From the NCBI GenBank assembly GCA_026545225.1, contig CM048845.1, forward strand, positions 18,507,001 through 18,571,000: 64,000 nt of DNA. The letters are read 5' to 3'. Position 1 is the stretch's first letter, and each line of letters starts with the position of its first letter. Origin of the DNA: Cornus controversa (Eukaryota; Streptophyta; Magnoliopsida; Cornales; Cornaceae). Shown one piece after another: positions 32,301 through 44,467 of the stretch. The notes under the pieces were generated by a model. That model was not told the origin of the DNA, made no database searches, and saw only the letters and a list, made by a program, of their open reading frames with translations. The position numbers and the translations under genes were made by a program.

Positions 32301-33750
32301 GCAAGAAAGTTGTAAAATAATTCCATTTAATGGTTTTGATAGCAAGAAAGTTACAAAAAAATATAATTGTCTTCCAAATTGTCCTTATTTACATTAAATA
32401 TAATACAAAATCTAAATGGATTTCCCTCAAAATGATATTTTATTCTTTTTTAAAAACCAAAATTATTGTGAAGATCTAAATAAATAATTTTCAAGGACAT
32501 TCAGAGAGAAATACTAACTATTATACCACTCACTTAAATATTACGCAAAAATCCATTTTATTTTAAAAAATAAAAATAAAAGGCATAAGTTCAAACATAG
32601 TTTTTCAAAATAGTTAAAATTTTCAAAGCAGGAAAAAATTTCGGAAAAGTTAAGTGGTTATGAAAAATTAATTTCCCTTAAAAAATTTATTTTCCCGTCA
32701 ACCAAACTAAGCCCAAAGTTAAAAGGACTAAGGAGAACTTAATAATAATCAAAGCACACACAAGCCTAAGACAACGCAGGGCCACATTTCAGTAATCTTC
32801 ATTGTGAACTCTGTTTCTAAAAAATCTCAATAGACTCATATACTAACTATCGTAATTGTAATTACCAACTAGGGAAAAAAAAACTACCATAATTGTAATT
32901 CAAAATAAACAAATTCAACAATTAAAGACCTAAATGGAAATGTATAGTCTTAATAAAATAATCTTGAAAAAGAAAAAAGAAAATTTCATGTCTAATCCAA
33001 CCAGGCACAGAGCCATGTATATGTGAGTGGGGGTGGCTGCCACCAATGAATTTATTTATTTTATTTCTATTACATTCCTAAAATTTTGTCAAAATCCTAA
33101 TAATGCCTCATCTAAATTTTTAACAAAATCCATTATACATACTTGTCCCAAAAACCCACCATAGTCCTCACCTCTATCTCTCTCTCTGTCTAAACTTCAC
33201 AGTATGCAAGGCTTCTTGGATATGGGTTGACCAAAACTTTTCCAAGACTGTCTTTAATTACCATCTTGATCTATCAAAAAATCTAAGATTAATCATATTA
33301 AATTTGTGAGTTCCTAATTTCTACTTTTCTTTCTAAATTAGAGATTAGTATACATGATTTCTGCTAGAATTCTTTTAATTTGGATTGCTTTTAATATGTT
33401 AACTTGATTATAATAATTGAGATTGAAGTGTTTACCCCAAAAATTAATTGAAATGGAAGTATGAGCAATTTTAAATGAAATTATCTATTAAATTATTTAT
33501 TTATTACAGTAGCTTGAAATTGTTCAAGGCCGCCCCCTCTCAAATCATTTTCTGGCTCGGTCACCGAATCCAAATGAATTGTAACAACTAAATTGCAATT
33601 AGAATTATTAGTGAGATGAAAACAATGTGATCCAAATATGGAACTTCAGATTCGCCAAGCATATAATTTAGTAAGGAGCAACAGAAATAATTACTTGAAA
33701 TGTAAAACTCGCATTGAGTTTGAAAGTTAGGGTTAAGTTCTGGCATAAAA

Positions 33751-33785
<35 letters not shown>

Positions 33786-33937
33786 GAGAGAGAGAGAGAT
33801 GTAATGAGGAAAAGAAACAAGAAAAGTTACCTCTGGTGATCGGAATAAGGGATTGTACGGAGGAGAGAGATCTCTTGGCGTCTCTTATCTCTTCGCTCCT
33901 TTGCCTTGTCTTTCTTGTCCATTTCTTTCTCGTCCAT
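29343..33937 (-). CDS. Short-chain dehydrogenase/reductase (neomenthol-dehydrogenase-like), four exons
   Basis: Exons on minus: 33937-33831, 31636-31378, 30829-30635, 29738-29343. All introns are GT-AG, and the joined 957 bases give 318 residues. Motifs: a basic coiled leader (KKDKAKERRDKRRQEISLL), LRTIPYSDHQRWWTPDT, the NAD(P)-binding glycine motif TGANRGIG (about residues 46-53), NNAG, a catalytic-Ser region IVNVSSRLGRLNG, the catalytic YSISK (Y-x3-K), then NCYCPGWVKTAMTG and a DTGVWLSLLPDQLVTGKFF C-terminus. This is the plant classical SDR subfamily annotated as (+)-neomenthol dehydrogenase or salutaridine-reductase-like; the extended N-terminus matches the Arabidopsis At5g51030 type. It should reduce or oxidise a carbonyl/alcohol using NADP(H). 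The true substrate cannot be inferred. The start at 33937 follows a GA-rich leader; an alternative ATG is at 33922. The introns carry a hAT MITE and duplicated sequence. Confidence 0.93.
30140..30335. repeat. SDR intron 3 block duplicated in intron 1
   Basis: The block with AAAGATTTGTTGCACTCAAA, GATTCTCTCATGGTCAGCAA and ATTCATCAACCATATGGCAA is repeated almost exactly at 31952-32145. A companion block (GGTTCATCCATACATGGCCT ... AAAGGAATTATA) occurs at about 29989-30048 and 31677-31737. Confidence 0.85.
31640..32205. repeat. Tandem duplication in SDR intron 1 including the exon 2 acceptor
   Basis: The sequence across the intron 1/exon 2 junction (31620-31675: TCTGGAGTCCACCACCTGTC plus AATATAATATTTTATACTTCC) recurs at 32156-32206 with a few changes. 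The first bases of exon 2 and its splice acceptor therefore exist twice, about 535 bases apart. Between them lie the intron 3-derived blocks. Confidence 0.85.
33002..33566. mobile_element. hAT-like MITE in SDR intron 1
   Basis: The left end CAGGCACAGAGCCATG and the right end (reverse complement CGGTGACCGAGCCAGAAAA) resemble the CAGngGCGGAGCCA termini of plant hAT elements. The sub-terminal G-rich/C-rich pair GTGGGGGTGGC and GCCGCCCCCTC also mirrors. Flanks AATCCAAC (32994-33001) and AATCCAAA (33567-33574) agree at 7 of 8 bases. It has no coding capacity. A relic with a similar right end lies at about 50219-50258. Confidence 0.7.
33745..33800. repeat. (CA)n(TA)n(GA)n microsatellite in SDR intron 1
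   Basis: Consecutive CA, TA and GA dinucleotide runs just inside the 5' end of SDR intron 1. Confidence 0.9.
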
Positions 33938-33938
33938 T

Positions 33939-33939
<1 letters not shown>

Positions 33940-33972
<33 letters not shown>

Positions 33973-34030
33973 AATGTAATTCAACTTGTATTGTATTGGA
34001 GCTGCTATGATGTACTCTCTCTCTCTCAAT
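33940..34030 (-). promoter_or_regulatory. GA-rich leader upstream of the SDR start codon
   Basis: On the minus strand, GA-dinucleotide runs (33946-33971 and 34015-34026) directly precede the ATG at 33937. GA-rich 5' leaders are common in plant genes. Any regulatory function is inferred, not shown. Confidence 0.4.
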
Positions 34031-34189
34031 TGTATTTTGTCTCTCAGAGCGTAACTGAATTAGCGTTCTTCCCGCTATATTTGGAGCTCTTATACCGCCC
34101 TGGTGTTTGAACAAACTGATCAATGTATACGTGTAAGCTTTCCATTTGCTCCAATCCAACTTGGTCAAACCTATTTTTCATGTTTATAT

Positions 34190-35052
34190 TAAGCATGCAC
34201 AACGGGCCGGGTCAGTTTTGAAACTGAGAGTCCAGGCCCTGGGCCATCGGGCTTTTACTGGTCAATTAGTCGGGCTGGGCCTAAATTATTTGAAAATCCT
34301 AATTTGCGGGTTGGAAAAAATCTAAGGTATATTACTTGGGTAATGGGGCATTTGGAAATTGACTGTGAAATGATTAGGGGAGATCATGGTTCGGATTTGT
34401 TCGGATTAGGTATTAAACTTAATCCAATCTATAGTTTACGGATTAGAAAAAAAAAAAATTTAAGTCAAACCTCGAGAAATCTTAATCCGAACTAAACCAG
34501 GCCATATTTTTACGGATTTGTTCGGATAGGGCATTTCTAAATAAGCCAATAATTTTGGCAATTTAACCATAGTCCAATTGATTAATTAGTCCAAAGTAAA
34601 CATGAAAAACTAAAAGCCAAACAAAAATAAAAATTATAATAAATTTGTTGTTGCCAAAATGCATATGAAGACTACCCTGTTCACATCCCAAATAGACACC
34701 TCACTGTTCACTATACAAAAGCCAATTACAAAAAGACAATTTACAACTCAACTGAATCGACTACAACCATTCCAGATTAACTTGATACAACTTTTTGGCA
34801 AGCATGACAACAGTTGAACAAAAAATTATAAAGTAGAAAAAGGAATTGATAATGACTTTGTTTCACATTATACTGTATAATGAAATGGAATAGAAATGTA
34901 TACTGAAAAGTAGCACTGAGCTATCTTGGGATGGTTTACAAAGAACAAAACTTCAGCATCACAATAAAAATATTCAAAATATCTTGTACTCACACATATA
35001 TATATATATATATATATACATCACAATAAAAATATTCAAAATATCTTGTACT

Positions 35053-35108
<56 letters not shown>

Positions 35109-35448
35109 CGGTTTGGCCACAGTTTGCCACAGTTTGGTTCGGTTATTTTAAGACCAAATCTGTTAACCAACTGTGGATTATGATTTTTTAATATTGAAAT
35201 CCATAACCAAACCGTGAAAATAAAAAATCAAACTGAACTGTACGGATCGGTGCGGATTGATGGTTTGGCGGATAAAATGAACACCCCTAGAAAGTATTGC
35301 CTATATATAGGGCTTGGCGAATGAAGGCCGGAGGTGCAACCTATCTCCAAGCCTTATCCACCCCCTAAGACAGTGTGGTTGGGCTAGCCTATAATAGGCC
35401 TAACCCGAATCTGGTGGGATCGGAGTAAGGTTAGATTGTTGGAGAAGT
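34190..35448. other. Intergenic DNA with MITE relics and TA repeats
   Basis: At 34196-34300, GCACAACGGGCCGGG-type sequence resembles a hAT MITE end. 34380-34530 repeats GGATTTGTTCGGAT(T/A)GG at two ends. At 35105-35290 lies another MITE-like segment ending GATAAAATGAACACCCCTAG. A 61-bp unit (CATCACAATAAAAATATTCA ... ACTCACA plus a TA run) is duplicated at 34958 and 35019, and the second TA run reaches 35103. No genes. Confidence 0.45.
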
Positions 35449-35614
35449 TTGAAAAACTACTTTGATCCAAAGATTGCAACTCTTGCACGGTTACAAGATT
35501 TAATGGATTTTTTAAGGCCTATCAGTTTTGATTTTAAATCTTTTAAATTCTCAAATTTATTATGTTTTGTGGCCCATTTAATTTTTGATTGTTATGAGTT
35601 TCTAATGAGAAAAT

Positions 35615-36047
35615 ATTGGGATGGCAATAAGGGCGGCTTTGGTTAAACCCTACCCCGCCCTATTGGAAATTCTTTCATCCCATCCCTATCCCTTCCCATT
35701 CGGGACCCTATCTCACCCTGGAACGAGATAGAAAGGGAGCTAGAGAGAGAGAAAAAAAGAGTTCTCGTTGAAACTCTAAGCCATGGTCAAAACGAGATAG
35801 AGCGAGAAAAAGAGATCAAAGAGTTCTCACCAGAACTCTAAGTCACGAATGGTCAGAATGAGATAAAGAGAGAACAAGATAATGTCTTCATTAGAATGTA
35901 GCCACGAAGATTGATCAACATCACGGACTCACGACAAGCTCTGAAGGGAAGTGGCCAATGAGATGGGATGGGACAGATTCTCTGGTATTCTTTATAAGAG
36001 AAAAATGAGAACTGAAGAGTGAAAGTCAAGAACTCTAAAGAGTATAG
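35615..36047. other. Truncated hAT MITE end and ~65-bp imperfect repeats
   Basis: 35618 onward (GGGATGGCAATAAGGGCGGC) is a relative of the MITE at 12765-13314, including a CCTACCCCGCCC tract, but the other end is lost. From about 35720 to 35915 three imperfect ~65-bp units carry ACGAGATAGA, then AGAGTTCTC and ACTCTAAG(C/T)CA. No coding capacity. Confidence 0.5.
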
Positions 36048-36719
36048 TGTTACGCCCCAAAATTCAAGCCATTGGAACACCCCTATTTCGAGCCCGAGCC
36101 CCAAGTCATGAGGTGTCACACTAGCCCGGTCAATGCCCTATGACCCCGGACTAATGCGACAATATCAAATCATATCCAATACCCTCAGCTCCGATTCGAA
36201 CCATCGAGATCATCATTCATCGCAGAAGCTTTTCTATCACATTATCAATTTTCCACCCAAAAACCCTATCCAAGACTAGTCCATATGAATCTCTAGTCTC
36301 ACACTTGCAAAACCGTAATCTCATAAATTACCATGTAATTATATCCTACGCCATCTTCGCTAATAGGCCCTTCAATAACCAACAATCAAAATTGTTCACT
36401 CAATTTAGCTAAACTCAGCACTAGGGAGTTACGATCCATCGTAACATATGTTATAATCCATCGTAACTCTACAATACATCGTACATCCATCCAGGAGCAG
36501 ACCCAGGATTTTAGTTCAGGGGAGTGTAGTGTATTTGGTAGGAAAAAAAAAAACAACTAGCATGACAAATATGATATAATTTTTTCACGTAAAAATGCAA
36601 ACAAGAAACAAAAAATATAGCAAAATCACTATCTTTCAAGGAGCATATAGTATTCTTAATCTAATTTCATATCAATACTCATTTAAAGTAGAATAAAATT
36701 ACCTAAATACTATGACATA

Positions 36720-37860
36720 TATAGTTGTAATTGACATATTTCGGTGATCAAAACTTGATTGATCGAGTTGTAATTTTTGTATTATTTTATGTAATCGATC
36801 ATCAACAACTTCGAGCTGATACTCAAGTACATGGAAACAGTAAATAAGTAAGAACATCATATAGTACAGGTAAGTATGGTGAGGACACTCTACACTTTAT
36901 ATTTCCTAGCCTATGTTGGAAAACTAGGGTTTCTGAAAAATTTTTAAGGTTTTCAAAATAGGGCCAGTCCCCAATTTTTAGGACCGGTCCAACTTTGTTC
37001 GGTACTTTTTGTTTCTGCAGGTTTTTACAAAGTCTCACCGGTCCTAGCAATTGGGCACCGGTACCATTTAGCTTGTTTCAAATAGGAAATAATTTTGACA
37101 AAAATTCTTATTCCTATTGGGTTTGAAACTTTTAAGAGAGTTCTATTTTGGTCTTAAAAGTATTTTTCAAGTAGAATTAGACTCCCTTTCCTATATATAT
37201 GTTTCTATATTTTCTCTACAATTATGCCTAGAATATTATTATTTTTAGAGAGAGAAAGTATATACTGTATAATTAGGACAAGATATTTTTGAGAACACAC
37301 ATCTATACTTCACGGGTGATATTTAGGATGGTGTTCTTCTACTGATCGGCTGCTCAGAGACTGCATCAAATCATTCGTTGATCAAAGCATTGGATTCGTG
37401 CTTCTTCTCTTACTTGCTGAAGAAGAAAGGAGACTATATCGCACTATAAAGGGAACGGAATACTTGCTGAGTATTTTTGTTCTTTCAGCAACATTTCTGT
37501 AAGGATCATGACGTTAGCCAGAAGTCTGCAGCAGTTGGACCTGAAGTCGCAATTGTAAGTCTGAGGTGTTCTGCATCAGATTCTTGACAGAGTGAAGAGG
37601 GGTATGAGTCTGAGACAGAGTCTGCTGTGTTTTGCTTCATTATAATGGATTGGTTTCTTGAGGCTTTCCGCCTCCCCCGTGGTTCTTTTCCGATCTGAGT
37701 TTTTCACGTATATCTGGTGCATTTTTTTACTTTACTTGCACTTTAGGTTATTTACTTGTTATAGTTGTTTGCTTAATTTTTATTTGGATTTAAAATTGAA
37801 TTAATTTGAAAAATTAAGCAAACAAACAAGTAAACCTATTCACTCCCCCCCCCTCTAGGT
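36720..37860 (+). mobile_element. Probable LTR (SIRE/Angela-like copia) nested in the hAT
   Basis: The stretch ends CCTATTCACTCCCCCCCCCT CTAGG, a sequence characteristic of the end of some plant copia LTRs, preceded by GTTATTTACTTGTTATAG. The matching start-type motif (CTTAGAGGGGGGTGAATAGG) is at 62974-62993 in another element. Within it are a CTATATATATG TATA-like box (about 37192) and a CT/GA-rich leader. Precise ends and TSD were not found, and no primer site follows, so it may be solo or truncated. Confidence 0.45.
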
Positions 37861-38088
37861 TTTAAATTACTTTCACAACCACTTCCACACCGCGCAACTC
37901 ACAAATACTTGTTAAACTATAAGCCATGTCAAAGCAATCATTCTCTCTCTCCAAGTACTTAATAAATCCTGACAACCAAAAGCAAACAAGATGTATTTCA
38001 GTAGTGAGAATTAAAAATTCAAATAAAAGAATTTATTTGTTCAATTTCATTTTGAAAGCGATGCATGATAACCTCATTATCTATGCCC

Positions 38089-40357
38089 TTAAATATATCT
38101 TTTTTCTACATAAACAACCAAGTTATCATTCAAAAAATGATCTCCCATTCGATTATGCAATTCATTCTTTACAATATTCATTGCAGAAAATGCCCTCTCC
38201 ACAGTGGCAGTCGCAACTGGTAAGATCAACGCCAGCGTCACAAACATATACACCAATGGATACACCTTGACTTTTTTTGTCTTAACCATTCTTCTTGCAA
38301 GAGTATAAATCCCTTTCAATCCTTCAAAGCCACTAGAATGCACATTAAGAATATAAATCTGAAGCTGAATATCAAGTTCTATGAGCTTCTTTGCAAAAAT
38401 TTTGTTTTGATAATATTTAGCAAGGGTAATTATCTTTTTCTTGTCAAAAAGCAAAGAATGCATCATCTAGACATAGGCATGTCACACAAAGAAAGTAACT
38501 CAGTATTTGCCTCACTACAACCACTATTTAACTCTTGAAGTTGCATATCTATGACAGAATAAAATAACTCAACATGATAGTAATGCAAGTCTGTCACTTC
38601 TTACACTTTACGTCATGGTCATCCTTGAATAAAGAACACATCATCCATGTTGGGAACATCAATCACATGTTTCTTACAAAAAAAAAAAACTTCATCAAGT
38701 AAAGAATCTCATCTATCCTCCTTCAATATTTGTAGACGTTGCTTACATACTTTGACTAAAGATATGACATTCACAATATCTTGATATTTTCTTTGTAGCG
38801 CTTTTGACAATTCATTTGTAAATCCAAACACTGTCTTCATCAAATGGAGACTCAGTACAAAATTAAAGGATTATATCGACCGAAGTAAAATGATTGATTC
38901 ATCTCTTTGATCGAATTTCACTCCATACACTTCAATAATCTCAAGAACAACAATTACAGATAAGAACATTGTAATCAAACTAATCAAAGTACCATAATAT
39001 GAGCCCCAACAAGTATCTCCTGCATGTATAAGAGAAGCACTCTGATTTAGGCCTTACCCACTTGAAAGCTCGTCATTGTTAAGTCCATCAATAATTTCAG
39101 CAATTTGTCTCTCTCAAAGTATATCACGACGTTTACATGAGGCTCCAACAACATTAACCACATTAGCAACAAATACGAACAAAGAGAAAATCTGGCCATG
39201 ATTCTTTGCCACAACAACAAGAGCCAACTGAAGTTGGTGAGCAAAACAATAAACATAAAAAACAAATTCATTCTCTTTTAGAACAAGTGTTTTGAGATCA
39301 TTGAATTCACCTTGCATATTGCTAGCCCCATCATAACCTTGTCCACGCAGTCTAGAAATGTTCAATCCATGTGTAGAATATATATTATCAATCGCATCTT
39401 AAGTGTAACATGTATCATACCAATAAAACACTCAATGATAATCCCATTCTTCACGTAACGCAACACAATAGTCATTTGCTCTTTTATCGATATGTCACGA
39501 GACTTATCAATTAAAATAGAAAAAAATACATCTCCAATGTCTCTAATAATAACATTGATGATCTCTATTGCAATGGCTTTGACAATATTTTTTTGAATCT
39601 TGGGTGACGTTAATTTAATATTTTCATGAGCATTTTCCAATACAACTACTTTAACATCCTCATTCTAACGGACAGTATATCTCAAAAGTTTAAAGTTTTC
39701 TTGATTGTTTGAATCCTCAAATTCATCATGGCCAGGAAATGCAAGTCCTTAGTGAAGAAGATATCGAATACATTCAATTGATGCATTTAAACGAGTTCGA
39801 TATTCACTTTTAGTTTGGTCCAACTACTTGGAGAAAATTTTTTGGATGTATTGGTTTTGGTTCATCAAAGCATTACACGATCTTAAAGCTTTGTTGTGGG
39901 TATTATTGGGGCCTCCAACATGAGTTTTGAGTTTATCTTTTTTTTTCCAATTTGAGAACTCTTCACCCACAAAGGAGTCACTCCCTGCTTGTTCTCCAAT
40001 ATCCGGCTTGAAAAGATAGTAGTTTAGGCAAAATGCAGCATCTTTGATTATGCTATATTCTAGCCAAGGAAAATTAGTAAAGCAACCAGGGTGGTTGAAA
40101 CGTCATAACCCTATCCCAAAATCCTTATAAGGGAAAGAATGAGTCCTAAGCTGACAAACATTATTTTGAAGATATGTTCTACAAATTTGGTCTCGAATAT
40201 TAGGATTGTAATCCAGTATTGGAATTTGTAGTCCTGGATCTGCCGAAAGATCCTCAAAATTGATGTCGAAAGACTCAGAACGACTTTGTTTTCCACTACC
40301 ATCATTTCTCCCTATTGGGGTTCTCAACTTCGATTCTTTCTAAAAGTATTTCAACAT
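38089..40357 (-). pseudogene. hAT transposase with TTF-type zinc finger, broken
   Basis: From an ATG at 40357 the frame runs into a stop after five codons. It continues as SKLRTP-type leader, FDINFEDLSADPGLQIP, a TTF zinc-finger region (DQICRTYLQNNVCQLRTHSF, FPWLEYSIIKDAAFCLNYYL), the DUF4371 core (DVFFSILIDKSRDISIKEQM, LRGQGYDGASNMQGEFNDLK, FVFYVYCFAHQLQLALV) and a C-terminal hAT dimerisation segment (LPVATATVERAFSAMNIVKN, GDHFLNDNLVVYVEK). Several stops and frameshifts separate these parts, so no protein is made. The order and content match plant zinc-finger MYM/TTF-type hAT transposases. Confidence 0.88.
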
Positions 40358-41939
40358 AACTGATTCAAAAAAAAAAAAACACTTATTTACATACAATTAG
40401 GTGGACAATTTACATATAATTAATAAGCATTTAGTAAGACATAGACTTGTTTACTCATTGAAGTTTATTTAGATTCAGAATAGTACCAGTATACAACCAG
40501 CCAAGACCCATACTAATTAAGCAAACTCTCATCACCCTTCTATATTGCATACCAATATGGTGCATGTAAAGCTTGTTTTTACGTTAACAAATTCCAAATT
40601 AGATTAGGAATTGCTTAATGAAAGCTAATTTATTTTATATTATCAGTTCCATTAAAAATATAATTAGGTATTAAGTAATTCTAATATATCCATTCATATG
40701 AGATCGATATATTGTGAATTGAATTCAACTCCCAAATTATTTAAATTTCAAATATAATAGGTTTGAATTATGATTTGGTCCGTATATATCTATAATTTTT
40801 TTCCTTTTTTTCAATGTAACACACTAGTTGAAATAAATTGTCAAAATAATTTTAAAATACAGTACAATACTATAATTTGATTTTTTTTCAACACTAGAGA
40901 TCCATCTAATAATATAATTCACAATACAGCTACAAAAAAAATTTCCAAAACAGAACAGCAGCTAAATTTGAAAAATAATTAAAGTGAACACTCAAGTCTG
41001 AATTACAAAGAAATGAATCCTAAAGGCTAAAACAGAGGAATAAACAGAGAAGAAAAAAAGATCTAGAAAAAGAAGTGGAGAACCAAGTTCCAACCAACAA
41101 GAAGAAAAGATCTAAAGAGAGAAACAAAAAAAGAGAGAAGTGGAGAAGATGTACCTTTGGAGTTTGGAGCTTGCTCAAGTTGTTGGAGAACTTAAGGCCA
41201 AGTAGGCAAGTTGTCAACAACAATCCTTGAATCAAATGTTATCAATTTTAGAACTCAAACATTCAAGCATTCCAACATGACATCATATTACCCAATCAAT
41301 ATATCTGGTCAGCATTTAAGAAGGCAAGAAATAAACTTTTGAAGCATGAAACTCTATCCCTGAAAGATCTATTGAGCAAAGAAAAATGGAGTTGTTGCTA
41401 CTTGCTGCTACTTGTTGAGTGTTATTCGATTATGACTTCGCGAAAAGGATGACAATAACTTAGGGCTTCTTTTATTTTTTTTTTCTTTTTACCTTTATTT
41501 TTTTCTTTTCTTCAGCTTTTACAACCTTTTTTGAGCTGAAGTATTTTGGGTTTTTATTTAAAAGAAGTCCATAGCCCACAAGAGACTTGGGTCATGTATT
41601 AATCTAATATATAAAATAGTAAAATAGCCCATCTAATCTGTAGTTAAAAAATAAATTGAGGGGGGGCATTTTTGAAATATAAAAAAAATACATATATAGT
41701 AAAAAAAAAATCAGGGGGGGCATGTGCCCGTAACATGTATCCAAAATGCATGGGATTTGGCATCCAATCTTCCTCAAGTCTACGATATATCATAATGCAG
41801 CCTACGATTCATCGTGGGATTACGATACATCATAGTGCGTATTACGATACCTCATAACTTTTTATGCAGCAATTCCTCAATTTCACACTTAGTCCATTTC
41901 AAGTCCGCTCCTCAACCAATACTAGTCCTCATATGTCCC

Positions 41940-42460
41940 GACATAACACAATTAATATTTCAACATATACAAGAACTTAAGAATATCATTCATACCCATG
42001 TATGATCATTTATATATTCATATCATCCATTCGGCATTTAGAAGCCAAATTCTTAGCATAAGCATGATATAAAAGAGAATTTTTTATACATGCATTTGCA
42101 ATACCAATGTGAGCAAGTCTAAATGTCAATATCACTAACAATTCCTCAAAATATAACATCATTACATGTAATTCATGCATTTAGTCCACATATCGATATC
42201 TCAACATAACACAATTGATATCTCAACATATACTAGAACTTAAGAATATCATTCATACCCATCTATTATCATTCATACATTCATATCATCCATTCGGCGT
42301 TTAGAAACCAAATTCTCAGCATAAGCATGATATAAAAGAAAAGTTTTTATACATGCATTTGCAATACCAATGTGTACAAGTCTAAATGTCAAATATCACT
42401 AACAATTCCTCAAAGTATAACATTATTACATGTAATTCATGCATTTAGTCTACATATCGG
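41940..42460. repeat. 263-bp tandem duplication in gypsy LTR
   Basis: Two head-to-tail copies share AGAACTTAAGAATATCATTC, CATCCATTCGGC, GCATAAGCATGATATAAAAG and TACATGTAATTCATGCATTT at a constant offset of 263 bases, with scattered substitutions. Confidence 0.88.
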
Positions 42461-43502
42461 ACATGCATTCTCAAAAGACCAAAAAAAAAATATATTCATC
42501 AAACTCCATAACCAACTCACAGTTGGTGAGACTCCGCTACCTCCTTACCATTACTTAAAAAGAGTTTACATATAGGGGATTAATCTCCTGCTTGCTTAGA
42601 AGAAATCCCAAAAATATGTTTCCTAAAGTCTTGTGAATACCACACACAACATATGCAAAATAACATGCTAACACCCATGGCATGCATCATATGCATTGTA
42701 TGCAGTATACCATGCCCCTCCCTTGTGTCACACAACCGAGGACTCAGACTCTAATAATGGCTCATCCAGTCTCATAACACTTCTATTGAACACCCGAACT
42801 CCAATGTCAGTCCATTCGATGTTCCTAAACTTTCTCACATACACCCTCAAACCACGTATGTGCCATGAATAAACATTATATATGTACATGATCATCTTCG
42901 CATGATCTCATGCCAAATGTGTATATAATGATTTACAATTTGTATTCCACATAATAAAGCATGCATTTACAATCTTATTGTGGCATTAAATCAAACACAT
43001 GGTAATACATTTCATAAAAGTGCACCAAACAAACCCTTAACCCCAATTTCCCACATGTTTTACCCACATATCTTGTATATGAGGCACATAATCATGTATT
43101 CCACATTTTCATCTTCATAAATCATGCAAAAACCACATTTATATACATATAACACTAAAATATCATATTTGACTACATGAACCTACTTGCAAAAACTCCA
43201 AAAATAATGAGTTAAACATCCCTACCTCAGTTTAGAAGAGTTCCTAAACAAAAGCCCTAATTTCATCGGAATGAGAATCACCCAAATTTAACTTTGCTCA
43301 ATTCAAATGAAAGCCCTCCACGCGTACAACATATTTTCTTTCTTTGGCACCTTCCAAATCAACCTCTAAGGTTTTCAAAACTTAGATAGAAGGGAAATAA
43401 ATGTAGAGAGAAGGATGTGCAATAATGGCCGGTTGTTCTTGGCTCCAAATAATGCCCAGAAATTTGTACTAAGTGTATTTATTACATTTTAGGTGTAAAA
43501 TG

Positions 43503-43835
43503 TGTCAAATGGATTGAATACCTCCATTGTGAGGATTTCCTTTCATTATAAAGTCACCAATGTGCAGTATACATACTGACAACAATCAAAATCTGTCTAA
43601 GTATGGAAATTAGGACCCTATACAAATTCTAAGGAAGTAAATATATACAATTGTCTAAAGCTAAATAAGGAAACAATGGACGTATCATGCTAACATTGGC
43701 TAGAATTAAACCTAAATAACAACAATCAAAATATGTCTGAGTATGGAAACTAGGACCCTGTACAAATTCTAAGGAAATAAATATATACAATTGTCTAAAA
43801 CTAAATAAGGAAACAATTGACGTATCATGCTAAAA
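43503..43835 (-). repeat. 3' LTR of the copia element
   Basis: Starts TGTCAAATGGATTGAATACC and ends ATGCTAAAA on plus, where the other LTR has ATGCTAACA. It is about 16 bases shorter than the 5' LTR, owing to a small indel near the internal repeat. Both LTRs contain a duplicated ~137-bp block. Confidence 0.92.
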
Positions 43836-43856
43836 TCCCCCCTCAAATTGATGTTG
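43836..43856 (-). other. Polypurine tract of the copia element
   Basis: Minus-strand ATCAATTTGAGGGGGGA directly precedes the 3' LTR. It primes plus-strand DNA synthesis in copia replication. Confidence 0.8.
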
Positions 43857-43871
43857 GTCCATCAAGAAGCA

Positions 43872-44467
43872 TCAATTTGCCCACAAGAAACTGGTGACGT
43901 TGTCATGGCATGGCCTTCGTAAACACATGCGCGATCTGGAGGTCAGTAGAAACATGAGGAAGTGTAATGATACAAGTGTCCAATACTTCTTGAATGGAAT
44001 GACAGTCCACCTCAATGTGTTTGGTATGTTCATGAAAAATAGGTTGGCAGCAATCTGAATGACACTTGTATTGTCAGTATATAGAGGCGTAGGAGCCGAC
44101 TGAACACAACCAATTTCAGCAAGGAGACCACGAAGCCAGAGAATCTCAAAACAAGTAGCGGACATTGCACGATATTCAGATTCAGTGGAAGATTTGGAGA
44201 CACGATCCTGTTTCTTACTCTTCCAAGATATCAAGGAGTCACCAAGAAACATGCACCAACCCATAACATATCATCACGTATCAGGACATCCTGCCCAATC
44301 ATCATCACTGTAAGCCACAAGACGAAGAAGAGTGCTAGTAGAAAAGAATAGGCCACGACTAGGGGAACCGTGAAGATATCAAATGATACAACGAACAACA
44401 GCCAAGTGTAAATGACATGGAGTCTGCGTGAACTAACTAACCTACTGTATAGCAAATGAGTTATCAA
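43872..44467 (-). pseudogene. Copia RNase H region
   Basis: SWKSKKQDRVSKSSTESEYR and AMSATCFEILWLRGLL, then YTDNTSVIQIA, are the conserved copia RNase H block (the family has K.Q..VS.SS.EAEYRA and DN.SAI). The upstream part (44467-44259) lies in other frames. A frameshift after DNTSVIQIAANLFF removes the usual HERTKHIE.DCHF region, and the tail is nonsense. Confidence 0.85.

Larger units (their letters stand above)
36492..41733 (-). mobile_element. hAT (zf-TTF/DUF4371) transposon, decayed
   Basis: The left end CAGGAGCAGACCCAGGATTT matches the CAGGGnCGGACCCAGGATTT-like termini of this hAT group. The right end is eroded (GGGGGGCATGTGCCCGTA). Flanks CATCCATC (36484-36491) and CATGTATC (41734-41741) agree at 6 of 8 bases. 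The transposase relic is on minus, 40357 down to 38089. LTR-type sequence at about 36720-37860 seems to be a further insertion. Confidence 0.65.

Noticed and set aside
33827..34168. A longer SDR N-terminus starting above 33937
   Set aside because: The upstream extension is mostly Arg-Glu repeats from a GA microsatellite, and the family begins at the basic leader after the ATG at 33937.
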